Shown: positions 42,026 to 53,569 of the stretch, piece after piece | How the letters are laid out: the number at the start of each line of letters is the position of its first letter | How positions within the stretch are numbered: the stretch's first letter is position 1 | Assembly (NCBI GenBank): GCA_039621445.1 | Contig: CP154957.1 | Location: 34,068,843 to 34,132,842, forward strand | Direction: 5' to 3' | From: Euglena gracilis | Lineage: Eukaryota > Euglenida > Euglenophyceae > Euglenales | DNA length: 64,000 bases | The notes under the pieces: generated by a model | What the model saw: the letters and a program-made list of their open reading frames with translations, nothing else | Databases searched by the model: none | Told to the model about the DNA's origin: nothing | Position numbers and translations under genes: made by a program

Positions 42026-45000
42026 ATCCTGCTGCCTGGGCGCGGACCTGGACCAGGTCCATCATGGCCGCAGCCTCCTGGCGCGCCATACCCCCAGTAC
42101 CCTCAGTATGCTGAGGCCCCGATTCCGGGTGCCCACATGCTGAGAGGGTTTCAGCCCCAGTATTCGCCGCAGCTACCAGCAGCCGGTCCGCATATGCGGT
42201 ACCAGATCCATCTGCCGTCCAGCAGCCGGCACCTCAGCCACCAGCGCAGCGCAGATCGCGCCTGCCCCCGTATGCGGGAGAGATGATCTTCCGCATTACG
42301 GAGACGTGGAGCGGGCGATGTGTATGTGCGCACACCCCCCAACGGAGCCCTTTATGCAAGCCCTTTGGGATGCATACTGTGCTCAGTTGTTGGTGGTAGC
42401 CAACACGCCTGTGGCTCAGTGGTGTCCCTGTGGTCAAGCCCTGATGACGGGGAGACGGTATTTCTCGTCGCCATCCGATTCCGGATTCGAGCCTGGCGAG
42501 ACAATGATGGACCTGGGCGTGTATGTGCCGCCCATGCTGCAAACGCAGACGCCGGTGGGATCCCACACCGTACATATGCGTGAGCACACGCCCCAACCGG
42601 TAGGTGAGGCTGTGCATGTCCCACCTGGGATGACGAAAATTTTTGCTCGCCCGCCCTCGCCGTAGCGAATGCCGCCGCGCGAGCCGCCTGCGGAGCAATT
42701 TGTCTCGCAGTACGCGACGCACGCGGATTACCCGCGCGGCGCACGCGTGCTCCCAGCCGGACAGTCGGACGTGCCCCCTGAGGCATACGTCCAACACATG
42801 TTCATGCACAGGATGCCACAGGCATCACCGGTCGCCCCTGTCCCTGGCGTTGAGCCACGGCGGCAGGCGGAGCCCATAGTGGTGGAGGATGAACCTCCCC
42901 ACCGTGTGGCAGCCCGACCGCCCAGTGCAGCTCCTGTCCAGACTGGGGATATCCCCCGTCGGCAGGAGACTCCCTACTACCACATGGCACCTTCGGGAAC
43001 CGAGCAGGATGAGCTTGCTCGACACTTCCTGCAGGAGCCAGTATTCGCGTCTGAAGAGCACCGGACGAGGTATTATTCCTCTCTGGCTGCCCTTCAGGGC
43101 CGTGGATACACCCCATACCATCCGTACCAGCCGCAGCTGCGGGTGGCAACCCCGGTATTACCCGGTGAGCCCCCGGCAGGTGTGGCAGTATTACCTGCCA
43201 CCCTGAAGCACGACAGGACTACGGAGAACCTTACCCCACAGCCCAGGCGACCCAGCCCACGGGACGCGGAAGGCGGTGTGGCGATGCAGGTGGAAGCCAG
43301 CCAGGATACCCCGGCTGGACGACCACCGGCAGAGGCACAGGTGGCGATGAGCCGTCCTGTTGCCACTATGCCACCGCCGATCCCTCCGGTATGGAAGGAG
43401 CCGCGACCACCTGCGTCGAAGCCAAGCCCACGCCAGACTCCTAGCCAACGCCCAGCCACGCCGTCACCGCGACGTGCAGCGGGTCGGCCAGGTCCCTCCC
43501 CAGAGATGGAATGGGAAGGAACCGAACCGACTCCGGCGGCACCGAGCGCCCGACCCTCTGGTATTCGCCAGACGGGAAAGGACACAGGAAAGGCCGAGGG
43601 CAAAGGCAAGGGAGAAGGCAAAGGCGTGGCCGGCAAAGGGAAGGGTGAGGGTAAAGGTAAGGGAACAGCACGTGAGGAGGAAGAGGAACCAGCAGAAGTC
43701 CTCTCGGACTTTGAGCATATGCTCAGGTTCAAGGAGGAGCTGGAGGACGAAGGCTGGCGAATGCAGCATGATTACCATGTTGCAGGAAACCGCCCCGTCA
43801 CCCCTCCACAAGCAGTCATCGATGTGGTATTACGCCACACCGAGAGCAGAGTCAGACTATTCCATTACGGGATAGATCTGTACGCCTTCGAAGGTGAAGG
43901 TGGCAGACCCTTGCTGGATACCCAGCCAGGTTTCTGGGAGCTCTGGTTTTGGCTGGGATACCCCTGCCAGAACTGGGGTCTCTTCGGCGATTCCACTGGT
44001 CGCAGTTACCTGCACCAATTGAGATTTCGGGACCAGCGTGTGTTGGCCCGAAGGCTGAAGGCAATCTTCGACTGTATTCATACAGTCGGACCCCTCGGCG
44101 TGCAGTGGGAATTCTACCCACTACACCCCTACATCGAACGCCTGATCGCGGTGTTGTGGTGCAACAACCTCAGGTGTGGCTGGTGAGCCATTACGGCTCC
44201 ACCTTCCGCGTTAAGCGCGTTTCCCTGGCTTACCCGCAGAGGTATGACCTCTGCTGTAAGTACTGCCGGCAGGAATTTCCTGTCGACTTCTGGGGATTCG
44301 GCGTGCGCGGAAGTCCTCCACCGCCTCGGGATAACCCGGGCCTGGAGATGGGACGCCGCATGCTTATGCATGTGTGCCGCGACGCCCCGGATGTCCAGGG
44401 CAAAAGTCGCCGCGTCCACAAGCAGCGTATTTTTATGCTGCAGCAGTTCTGGTGGCGAGCCTGGACCACCTATGTCATGGAGGTGTATATACATCTCCGT
44501 GACCCCCAGGACGATAGGCCTGGTATGGAAAGCCTGCCACCGGATTACGGTGACGCCATCGAGGGTCCTCGCCGTCGGATTCTCGGCCACCTGCGCCCCA
44601 ACTGGCACCTGGGTGATATCAGCATGGAGGAACATTTGCGGCGACAGTTTGGCGGTACCCTCGACCGGGAGGTATTCCTTCCGCTGATGTGTCACCTGCA
44701 GGCCATCCTCGAACAGCGTATGCCGATTCTGGCATGCGTTCAGGAGTTCGAGGAGGGCGTTTTCGACGTCTGGGAAGACACGTGTTACCGCGGCTTCATG
44801 TGCCCGAACAGGCCTGCCAACGCCTGGGTGCAGCCATCATGGCCGCCACCCTGGCCCAACAGCGCCAGCAGCAGTACGCTGGCCTTTTACAGGCTGGCGG
44901 ATGCCCAGGGATGCCGATGGGACCCCGACGATCCTCGTTCGCCCGAGGATCTGCGCGCCTTCATCGCCCCGGAGGATGAACCTCTGGCGCGAAGGAGACG

Positions 45001-47542
45001 GGAGGCGTCAGTCGCTTCCACCACCGCGATTCCGCGGCGGGAGGAACGCGACCGCAGCCCCTCCGTCACCATCCTGGAGGCAGCGCCGCCGTCTCCGACA
45101 GGAACGGCTGTATCCTTCGTCTCTGCCCCGCGAGCGGCAGGGGAACGATCGGTTTCCCCGGCTCCCGCGGCGGCTTCCGTCTGTCCACCGGTAGGTGGAG
45201 ACCAGGAACTTCCTGAGGAGGAAGGTGAGAACGTGGAGGATATCCTCTACGCTGCTCTGCTTGCTCCGGCACAGCCTAGACCAGACGGAGCACCCACAGG
45301 GGATATACCTGTGGCTGCTACGCCTGTTCCAACGGCTGAGCCTCCAGCCGAGGTGACTGGTATGGTCGTCGAGGATATCCTCGAAGAACCTGCCAGTCCC
45401 ACAGCACGCACCTCGTTAGGAGGCCGTGTGCTCGGCGCCGTCGTCACCGGCATTACTGCCGTGGCTGCTGCACTAACGCCACGAGGTGGAGGCGTAGCAT
45501 CAAGCTCCGCCGCTGAGGTCGTGGAGACGCCGGATGTCGGCGTTCCCTCACCCCCATCTCCGACAGCAGTGCAACCACCATCAGGGGATGAACCCAGCCA
45601 ACAGGACCATCTGTCGCACCGGCTACATCGGAGGATCAACCTCCCGTAGCACCTGCGCCAGCGGTTGTGGAGGATCAACCTCCTAGACCGGATGTCGAAA
45701 TGGAAGTGGAGGAGATACCCCCACGACCACTGACACCGCGCAGGGTCCCTGCCATCCCGAAGACAATGGCAGAGTTTCTGGGAGTGCCAGCACCTGTGGA
45801 AGCACCGATTCCGGTGACGACCACAGTGCCACGCCTCGTCGGACAGGATGAACCTGCTCGGGGAACGGCCGTCTGAACAACCCCGGGAACGAGTGCCGAC
45901 CCCTCGGAGCGTCATGCGTGACCCAGCGGTCAGTATGCCCGCTTCGCCCAGACGGCAAGCGTCTACTCCGGCACCATCGGCTCCTGATACCAGGAGTAAG
46001 CCGCAGGCATCGCCTCCTGATTCCGGGAGTGCGAAGCCGAAAGGAGGCAAACCGGGTGCTGCACCCTGTAAGCCCCCTGCCAAAGGCGGTGATGGGAAAC
46101 CATTACCGAAAGGTGGCGCTGGAGGTCAGACTGCCGGACAGCCGAAAGGCCCTACGACAATGCACGACTATTCGGCCGTTGCATCGTCCGGGTACGGCCA
46201 GAGCAAACCGAAAGGTAAGGCTCGTGGTCGACAGGCCCAGTCTTCCGCCGGATCGACGGATGAGGAGCAGGACGAACCTGCTTCACCTCCCGTGTCTGCG
46301 GATGCCCAGCTCTGGACTCAGGATATCCTGACCAGACTAGGCACCGTGGAAGAGAGGACGAAGAAACTGGCTGCTATTAGGCACCAGAAAGGGTCACTGA
46401 ATCAATGGATTCAGCCCCTCTTCGTCCGAGGAGAACCTTTCCACTATGTCCCGGAACATACCTGGACATTCTGGAATAGGCGCTCACCCAGAGTACTGGC
46501 ACACTACTTTGGTGAGGACTGCGTGTTGGATTTCCAGCACGGCACGTCCTTTGCCTGGACGTGCACCGTGTGCCACCATGTGCGGCACAACCAACCGCTT
46601 GTGCATGTGTGCAAGCGGCAGGTGCAATCCTCGTGGTTCCATCACAGGGCATATGTGCCGAACTGTGTGGCGCTCGTATGTGGCGAGTGCCTGAACGCCT
46701 GGAAGCACAGCTTGAACTACTCCTACAGTGAGAATGCTCACGACAGGGATATCCCTGCCTTGTGCATCAACTGTATAGGGGCCAAGTTCGTGCAGACTGC
46801 TGATGGAGCAGTCACCACCATTGTCCCCCACCACTGGGAGACAATGGAGAAGTGGAAGAAGGAGTACAAACAGGTGGAAGGCCGCCTGAAGCACTCCGAC
46901 TTCCGCAAGGTAGAAAGCTACCGCCACACGGGAATGGCCCGTGAGTTCCAGATCGACGCTGGGGCAATGCGCCTCGCCGTCGAGGAACACGCCAAGGTAA
47001 GAATGCCTTACCTCTGAACCGATGGCGACTGGCAGACACAGGTTTACCCCCTGTTCTCCAAGCGTCAGCATGGCGGATACGCCTTGCCACTGTGGCCTCC
47101 TGACGAACACGATTTGGTGGACTTCAGAGGTTGGTTGGCGGCTGTATTACGGCCCCATACCGCAAGAGCTCGGACAGCGAGGTGGATGTATGACATCAAC
47201 TTCAAGCAGACCCCGGGGATGCCCCCGCAGGTGCCTGCGAATCACCCCCGGATGAATTACATCATCTGGCCGGTGATGCTGCCCACAATTTTCTGGGAGC
47301 AGCTCCAACGGTATCTTCAGCATCATGCTGAACGTACCAGGGAGAAGCTGCCGGATAATTGGATCAAGGACTGGGAGACTCCTTCCTTTGATGCCAACGA
47401 TCCGGAGCTCAACACCATTCGGAGTGAATCAGCTCCGCCGCGTTCCCCACGCCAACTGGAGTTGGTTGAAGACCCATTAGGGGACCCCCAACACGACTAC
47501 TGGCGTGAGGTGCGTGAACGTCCAGCCGATAAAGGCAGGTGA
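42026..47542 (+). pseudogene. Element A giant ORF3 in env position
   Basis: About 1,800 codons in several frames. Blocks: Pro/Tyr-rich start (PGRGPGPGPSWPQPPGAPY); EPFMQALWDAYCAQLLVVAN (42350); long Pro/Arg linker; a Lys/Gly tract then EEEEEPAE (43600-43700); core domain PGFWELWFWLGYPCQNWGL to FPVDFWGFGVRG (43926-44310); FWWRAWTTYVMEVYIHL; RRQFGGTLDREVF; Pro-rich linker; Cys/His-rich C-terminal domain (46300-47540). Lesions: frame change about 42290, TAG 42663-42665, shifts near 44160, 45610 and 45870, TGA 47015-47017. No obvious ATG survives at the start. I see no signal peptide or transmembrane segment, so this is not a classical Env. Conserved in C and A'; unknown function. Confidence 0.75.
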
Positions 47543-48134
47543 GGTGTCTGTAAGCGCCAATGCGGCGGCTTTCAGAACCCTCGTCAGGTATTCGCCTGAC
47601 ACCCTGTTTGGGTATTCGCCCGAACAACCCCTTCGAAGACCCTTTGCGGTATTCGCCGCTAGTAAGTTCCCACCGGGATGCTGCCATGTGCAGGATTCCG
47701 TGCGCATGCATGCACACCCCTCTCCCCTCTCCCCTCTCGCGGGCGTGCGACACGCAGCGCACAGGGCCGACGGCCTCTTTTCCTTTCCCTTTCTTTTCTT
47801 TTCGGCCGTTTGAGGCCATAAGGCTGCCACACAGCACCAGTTTTCTGGCCTAAACCAACCCCCCACTCCTCTCTACTTTCCCCCCGGGGCAAATGCTGTC
47901 GCCACTTTGTAGAGTAGGATTTCCTTTTGCGTGGTCAGGTTTGACTGGCCATGCGCCCTGCCCAGGTTTGACTGGTCAGAGGCCCCCCTCCTTCCATACC
48001 CAACCGATGGGTTTTCCTGGAATGCCCATGGATGCGCCAGGGTGCACCTGCCACAGACCAGGTCTGTGTCCGAAATCCCTGTGGCCAGAATGCCTGGTCC
48101 AAAGGGGAAATGGGGCATAGCCCTGGGAGGGGGA
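47543..48134 (+). other. Element A 3' UTR and polypurine tract
   Basis: Non-coding. It ends GGGAGGGGGA (48125-48134) directly before the 3' LTR, the expected primer for plus-strand DNA synthesis. Closely matches the A' copy except for A's lack of the 220-bp segment. Confidence 0.8.
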
Positions 48135-48449
48135 TGTGTACCAGGCGTATGCTTCTGTCCCCTTCCGTTGAGGAAGTTAGGATGGAAGCAGATCCTATTA
48201 GGATTTCCTAATGGGTGCCCCTTCTCTCTCCACAGGTGGTATTCTGTTTCTCCCTTTGTCTTTCCTTTTCTCCGGACCGGACTTGGATATCCAGTCCGTC
48301 CTCCCTGCATTGCTCTGTGCTTTGCTTCTTGGGAAGTGGGAAAAGGGATTTTCTGTTACTCTGATTTTCAGTTCCCAAGTAGGTGCGCCAAGGCGAAAGC
48401 GAAGGCTTTTGGGAATTGGGAAAGGGGAATTGGGAATCAGACGTACACT
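48135..48449 (+). repeat. Element A 3' LTR
   Basis: 315 bp, TGTGTACC to GTACACT. Differs from the 5' LTR at about six positions, mostly C/T. Confidence 0.92.
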
Positions 48450-48454
48450 GCTTC
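48450..48454 (+). repeat. Target-site duplication, right
   Basis: GCTTC, matching 32276-32280. Confidence 0.85.
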
Positions 48455-49290
48455 AGCCTCGGGGCTATGAAGTACAGTAGGGTTTATGAGATTCAGGGAG
48501 GCTATGGTCAGCGAGCTCTTCGGGGCATTGTCCCCAAACCAATTGTCGTCGAACCTCCCGGGCCAGAGTCATGCTTATTCCTTGCCAGCAGGTCCCCTCG
48601 ACGCCCCTCCTCTCCCAGGCGTCGTGTTTGCCTGCTAGCAACTTGATGCAGTTGCCAACAAAGGTGAGCGCACCATCCCCCATGCCACCATAACCGTCCA
48701 ACACAAAGGGTATGAATGTCCAGCCTCTGCGTTGGCAACCATCTCCATACTTCTTTATCTTGTCCAGCTCTTGTGCCTCATGCCACCTGCCAATATCCTC
48801 CAAGCCGGCGCGATTTCGCGAAGGCGCAAGTGGGTGACGAATGGTGACGTCGATGGCTGCTGGGCCGTTTGCATCGTACCTCATGACGAATACGTCGCCT
48901 GGTCGTGAGCCATCTGGGGCACTTTCTTCCCTTCTGGCTGGGAAGCCTGCACGCTGCGCGAGCCCGAGGATGTGCGATTGCACCGCATTGTGCCGCCGGA
49001 CAATTTTGTTTTTGTGGCAGCAGACAAGGTGGTGGCCTCTGACATCTGTGGGGTTGTGGCATCTTGGGCAGGCAGGTGGGCTGTCGGTAGCGCTGACCAC
49101 CGGGGCACCCAGACACCACTGGACGATCGCCTGAAATTCTCTGGTGGGAATCAGTGTTTTGGTCGAGGCACACGGTGTCAATGAGGCCCATGCCATGGCA
49201 TGTGGCTTCATCGGGCAGGAGAACTTCAATTTTTCTGTCCCTTCCAAGGCGGCGTGCAGCCTCTGCTGTCGTGCTTCAGCGCAAGCTGAA
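48455..49290 (-). pseudogene. Non-LTR retrotransposon 3' end: restriction-like endonuclease (5'-truncated copy)
   Basis: Minus-strand frame ending at 48465. It contains a CPRC...GHHLVCCHKNK zinc-binding motif, RHNAVQSHILG, then SRPGDVFV and AAIDVTIRHPL, the PD-(D/E)xK pattern of R2-like endonucleases, followed by GWTFIPFVLDGYGGMG. The homologous domain of the 2A element has the same order (GDHLLCCRRNN, RHNAVQDALF, RPADLLLD, ALDVTV, GWGFTPFALGTWGGMG). Similarity starts near 49290; upstream of that the open frame to 49493 has no recognisable content, so the copy is 5'-truncated as is common for such elements. Its 3' UTR continues at 32275 beyond element A. Confidence 0.8.
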
Positions 49291-51650
49291 AAGTTTTTTT
49301 TGGGGCCAGATGTGCTGGCCAGTTTTGGGCTAGATGTGGTGGCCAGCTTTGGGCCACAGGATTCTCTCAGGAAGGAGTTGTTTGGGTGCCATTCTCTTGG
49401 AAAGGGGGGGCAGAAAAGCGTTTTGTTTGCATTTTTTTGGCAAAATATGTGTTGTTCAACGAGAAAAATGTCAGTAAAGTTTGACTGTGCCAAAAGTTTG
49501 TTTACTTTTTTGACCTTCGTTTATTTCACCCCCCCCCTCCTCAAAAGTTTGAGTTTTTAGGACGGAAAATTTTGAGATTTTTTGTGAAAAAAAGTTTTTT
49601 CCCTTCAAAAATCACGTGTTTTTGGGTTTTATTTTTCAAAAAACTTTCCTGGCCAAAATCCCCGTTTCCCCGAAATTGGTGACAATGTTGTGGTGGGTGT
49701 TGGGGGGGGGGTCGACTACCCCCCTTCCCTTCCGGTTCTTCCGGCGCAGTCATATGGTCCTGCCGTCATCATTCATCCACCCGAAAAAAAAATAGTCTCG
49801 TCTTGCGCAGCACTTCTGGTGCCGTGGACCCCGGTTACTACTGCTCGCTGTTGATTCATCCGCCTGGGTGGATGTTGTGATTAAACCTGGCGAGCGCAGC
49901 CGTCGAGCGTAATAAAAACCGAGGAGGTTGCGTCCTGCGGTCTTCGCCCTACATAATTTTTGAAGCCACTAAAAAAAGAGGAGGAGGCGCCCCAGCCGCG
50001 GCCAGCCACGGCCAGCCGCGGCTGGCCGTGGCTGGTGGCTGGGAGAAAAGAGGAGGAGGAGGTCTGGCTCGTGGCTGGTGAAAAAAGAGGAGGAGGAGGT
50101 CTGGCTGGTATCTGGCTGGCCGTGGGGACCCCAGCTCCCGGGTGGGCTAGTCAAGACCCTCTGGGGCACCCAGACACCAAAGCGACGGCCATTCAAGGCT
50201 TTGGGCACCCTCGCTTTAGCGACATTCCCACCCAGGAATGCAAATTTCACCTGACATACGACACCATGTGACAGATTACTTGACATTTTGAAAAAAAGGC
50301 TGACAAGCGGTAAAGTTGCATAACGAACGGGCTGATTAGGACTCACGCAAAATGCCTTGGTTCTCGCGCTCGTAATCTTCTTACCTTCAGCCGTCGCAAA
50401 GTCGCAAAAAAAAGGAAAATTTCCCATCGCGGCCAGCCAGACCCCCTCCTCCTCTTTTAGATCCTCAACGCTGAAGCCAGCCAGACCTCCTCTTCCTCTA
50501 CATCCCCCCAGCCAACCGTGGCTGGCCATGGCTGGCCAGACCTCCTTTTTTTTCCAGCCAACCATCCGCTGCTATCTGCAGCTATCAATCTACCCCAGCT
50601 CCGTTACACTCATTCATTGGTTCTGACCTTCAGGCGTTTTTCCCTTTTGGAATTGGGTTTTATCTTTCTTCTAACTTCAGATACAAGCTATTTGGAAGAT
50701 GAGGAATGCAATGATGCAATATTTTTTGAAGATTGAAGCAGGTGTGCCCATCTGAAGGTGTCTTTTGAAGAATGATTGTAATGGTCTTTTCTAGTGCATC
50801 TGGACCACTTTCAAAAATGTGGCATTTTTTCCAAAATTTGAGTCCCTGAACTGGTCTTTTTTTGGCATCTGTGTTCTTGGTTTTTTTGTTTTTGTTTTGT
50901 TTTTTGTTTTACCGTTTTGGAATTTGCTGGTTTTTTTGGTGATTTTTGGTTTGTGGTTTTTATTTTGTTTTTTTGTTTTTTTTGCTTTTCCTTTTTGAAT
51001 TGAATTTTTGTCTTTTTTTTGCTTTCATTTGTTTTCCTTGTGCTCACAGGTTGAATGTGTGTTTTCAAGGTGAGGTGATGTGAAGGTTCCTGTGTCGGTC
51101 AGTGTTTGCAAAAAACAGACACCAGAATTGTGCTGTGAGGTGTAGGTTGTTCCTTGTTTTGTGTGTTTGCAAAAAATGAAAATGCTGTGTTCTGACGTTT
51201 GTTCGACCTTTTGTGCACATTTGCAAAAAAACACCTTTTGGGGTCTTTTGTGCAGTTTGTTTTGGGCTGTGGGGTCAAAAATACGTTTGGTGACGTTCTT
51301 GTTTCTTGGGCGGGTTTTGGGACACTCTAGTGCCACAGGTACTGGTGTGAAGGGGGTTCTTGGGGGCGTTCTGCTCTACTTCTTACATCTGTGTGGAAAA
51401 CGTCTCCACGACAGCTTCACACTGCGTGCAGTTCATGCAGACTTCACAACTCCAGCCTGCTTTGACTATCCGGCTGTCAAACGTACGGGTACGTATGACA
51501 CAATTTTTTTTGTTTGACGCAGAACCTACGTTTGACAGGGGTGGCTTTCAGTGACGATCCCGCTGTCCTAAAATGACGACTAATTTACAGTGGTCAAAAT
51601 GACGATTCCATTCCTGTTCCCACCACCTAAAATCGTCCACAAAACGATGA
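49291..51650. other. No gene; includes a foldback element and T-rich DNA
   Basis: At about 49970-50556 a foldback structure: AGAGGAGGAGG and GGTCTGGCTGG on the left are mirrored by CCAGCCAGACC and CCTCCTCCTCTTTT on the right, with nested palindromes of GGCCAGCCGCGGCTGGCC type near 50000-50035. 50810-51030 is almost all T and G homopolymers. No ORF has recognisable motifs. Confidence 0.5.
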
Positions 51651-52281
51651 CCTGATAATCACTTTCAAACAGGGAGAGTACGGGACACCATCGGGGGGGG
51701 GGGGACTATTGGGGGGTTTGGCCAACAGAGAGTAGCCTTGACATAAGGGGCTCCAAGAAAAGCAAGGGAAAAAAACAAGAGGGTATGGGACATTGTGGGG
51801 AAGACGCTATATGGGGGGGGGCATGGTAAGGTTCACCACCACAAGCATGTGGCTAACCTCATTCTCCTGTGAGATGGCTGGCCGACGGCATGCTCCCCCC
51901 GACGGTTTCCTTTTTATCATGAGCAGCTTGTTCATGATTTACAGGGCGTCATTTGGACCCCCAAAATAACACCCTGATAATCGTGAACAGCCTGTTCACA
52001 GTCCCCCCCCCCCAGGCCCAAACCAGGGAAGGGAATTTCGCTCAGTTTTCCATTTCAGGGCTCTATCTAGGTCGTCCACGGCTTGTTGAGTCGGTGCACC
52101 ATTTCGAGTTGGTGCACCATTTCGAGTGGGGGAGGGGGGGAATGCACAACTGGCTCAGAAATGCCCCTACCTCTAACATACAGCGCCGGCTCGTTTGGAG
52201 GCAGGGTTGTTTGGTTAACAATCTTCGGTTAATTGACCACAACCTCCCGGTTAATCGATCGAACAAGGCCCAATCGGTTAA
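51651..52281. other. No gene; GGTTAA-rich flank of YR element 2
   Basis: G-run at about 51693. From 52205 to 52281 there are several GGTTAA and CGGTTAAT words in both orientations; similar words fill 53180-53465 and 55060-55130. CCTGATAATCGTGAACAG near 51973 resembles 4283-4300. Confidence 0.45.
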
Positions 52282-52334
52282 TTTGTAACCGTGTTTAGAG
52301 GCCCGGCGCCTGCCCTGTATTTCGTGGCTATGAA

Positions 52335-52429
52335 CACGGAAAACAGGGCATATTTTCTTAACCCGGCAATATGCCCTGTTTTTCGTGGTAAGGTGAACAC
52401 AAAAAACAGGGCATATTGCCGTGTTCAGG
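52335..52429 (+). repeat. 95-bp direct repeat, left
   Basis: Same orientation as 53475-53569, about 95% identical. Confidence 0.92.
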
Positions 52430-52476
52430 GTTCAGGGTCAAGGATGCCAGGAAGTTCTGCAGGTTGCAGAATTTCC

Positions 52477-53043
52477 TCAGGGGGGTGCAGCCTCACCAAT
52501 GGCCTTTTTGGTTGCCTCACGGGTCAGAGCAGCCGCCATCAATTTTTGCAGCCGTGGGAGTTGCGTTTCAGAGGATGGCACAAACGGGGTTTCTGGCTGA
52601 GATGCCGCATGGATGCGGGCAACTGCGTTCAGGTATCCCCTGAACGTCGATGCTTTCAATTGTCGGAATTTGAATTGCTGGCCACACTGTGCCCGGCGTT
52701 GGTCCTCGCATTGTTTGATGACCGCTTGCCCATCAAACAACAGTGCAGGATCAAGCTCCCAAGCTGCCCAAGCACAAAGGAAAGCATCTAGTTCGTCATA
52801 GACAGCGCAAAGCGCATTGCAGACGTCCGCGAATTCAAGGAGGTGTGCCAATGCGGATTGCTCTGTCCCTTCTGAACCGGATGCTTTCTTTTTGGTAGCC
52901 TCCGCCAGAAGGTTACCATGCAAGGGGTCAACAGCAGGGTCCTTTCTTTTTTCCCAACCCTGCTTAATTGTGGCCAAAAATTCAGGAACTTTTGGGGGTT
53001 GTGGCAACATTTGGTCCATGGTGTTGGCAGCTTTCTTTGCCAT
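52477..53043 (-). CDS. Tyrosine recombinase N-terminal domain protein
   Basis: 188 codons from ATG at 53043. Predicted helical throughout. SALAHLLEFADVCNALCAVY and KASTFRGYLNAVARIHAAS, then LPRLQKLMAAALTREATKKA, resemble the SAM-like core-binding domain of tyrosine recombinases/integrases. The catalytic domain (box I Arg onward), partly present in the 4948 relative, is absent. The frame closes just after KKAIGEAAPP. At that point the DNA reads GGTGAGG, a possible splice donor, and about 40 nt on is CTGCAG, so a very short intron rather than a true stop is possible. Homology to the 4948 gene is clear; the recombinase assignment is inferred from it. Confidence 0.6.
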   Translation of the reverse strand: MAKKAANTMDQMLPQPPKVPEFLATIKQGWEKRKDPAVDPLHGNLLAEATKKKASGSEGTEQSALAHLLEFADVCNALCAVYDELDAFLCAWAAWELDPALLFDGQAVIKQCEDQRRAQCGQQFKFRQLKASTFRGYLNAVARIHAASQPETPFVPSSETQLPRLQKLMAAALTREATKKAIGEAAPP

Positions 53044-53474
53044 TTTTCAAAAACAGACTGAGGAAGAACGCAATGAGTATAAATAAATAAAGCAAATGGC
53101 ACAAGAACATTTTCCAGGACGCCGTGGCCATGGTTGGGATTGGGACATCATTTTCATTCACTGGTTCCTTACCACGAACAGGGTTGATCAATTAACTGAC
53201 TGTTTTGGGTCAACCGATTAAATTAACTGCCCCCCTCGGTTAACCGATTAACCGATCTCCTGCAAGAGAAAGAAACTCAAACAGCATTTGAACAACAACA
53301 ACAACAAAATTCCTCCAAAAATTTTTCTAGCGAGAAGAAAAGGTATGTCACCTGTCCAGATATTCAAAGCCTTTAACCGATTGGTTAACTGACCCCCCCC
53401 TCGACTCTCGGTAGTCGATTAACTGGGGGGGTCGTAGTCGATTAACCGAACTTTGGTTAACCATACAACCCTGC

Positions 53475-53569
53475 CACGAAAAACAGGGCATATTTTGTTA
53501 ACCCGGAAATATGCCCTGTTTTTAGTGGTAAGGTGAACACGAAAAACAGGGCATATTGCCGTGTTCAGG
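53475..53569 (+). repeat. 95-bp direct repeat, right
   Basis: Partner of 52335-52429. Confidence 0.92.

Larger units (their letters stand above)
32281..48449 (+). mobile_element. Element A: complete 16.2-kb Ty3/gypsy chromovirus with extra ORF
   Basis: Bounded by 315-bp LTRs (about six mismatches between them, roughly 98% identical) and flanked by GCTTC. Order: LTR, primer site, coiled-coil ORF, gag with two zinc knuckles, protease, methyltransferase-like module, RT, RNase H, integrase, chromodomain, spacer with splice acceptor, giant ORF3, polypurine tract, LTR. It is two to three times longer than ordinary chromoviruses (5-7 kb), mainly because of ORF3 (5.5 kb) and the N-terminal gag ORF (2.1 kb). 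Similar LTRs imply recent insertion, yet several single-base stops and frameshifts are present. Confidence 0.92.

Noticed and set aside
42026-47542. ORF3 as a classical retroviral envelope
   Set aside because: Position fits, but no signal peptide, furin-like site or transmembrane segment is visible; it is rich in charged and Pro-rich linkers, so only the position is env-like.
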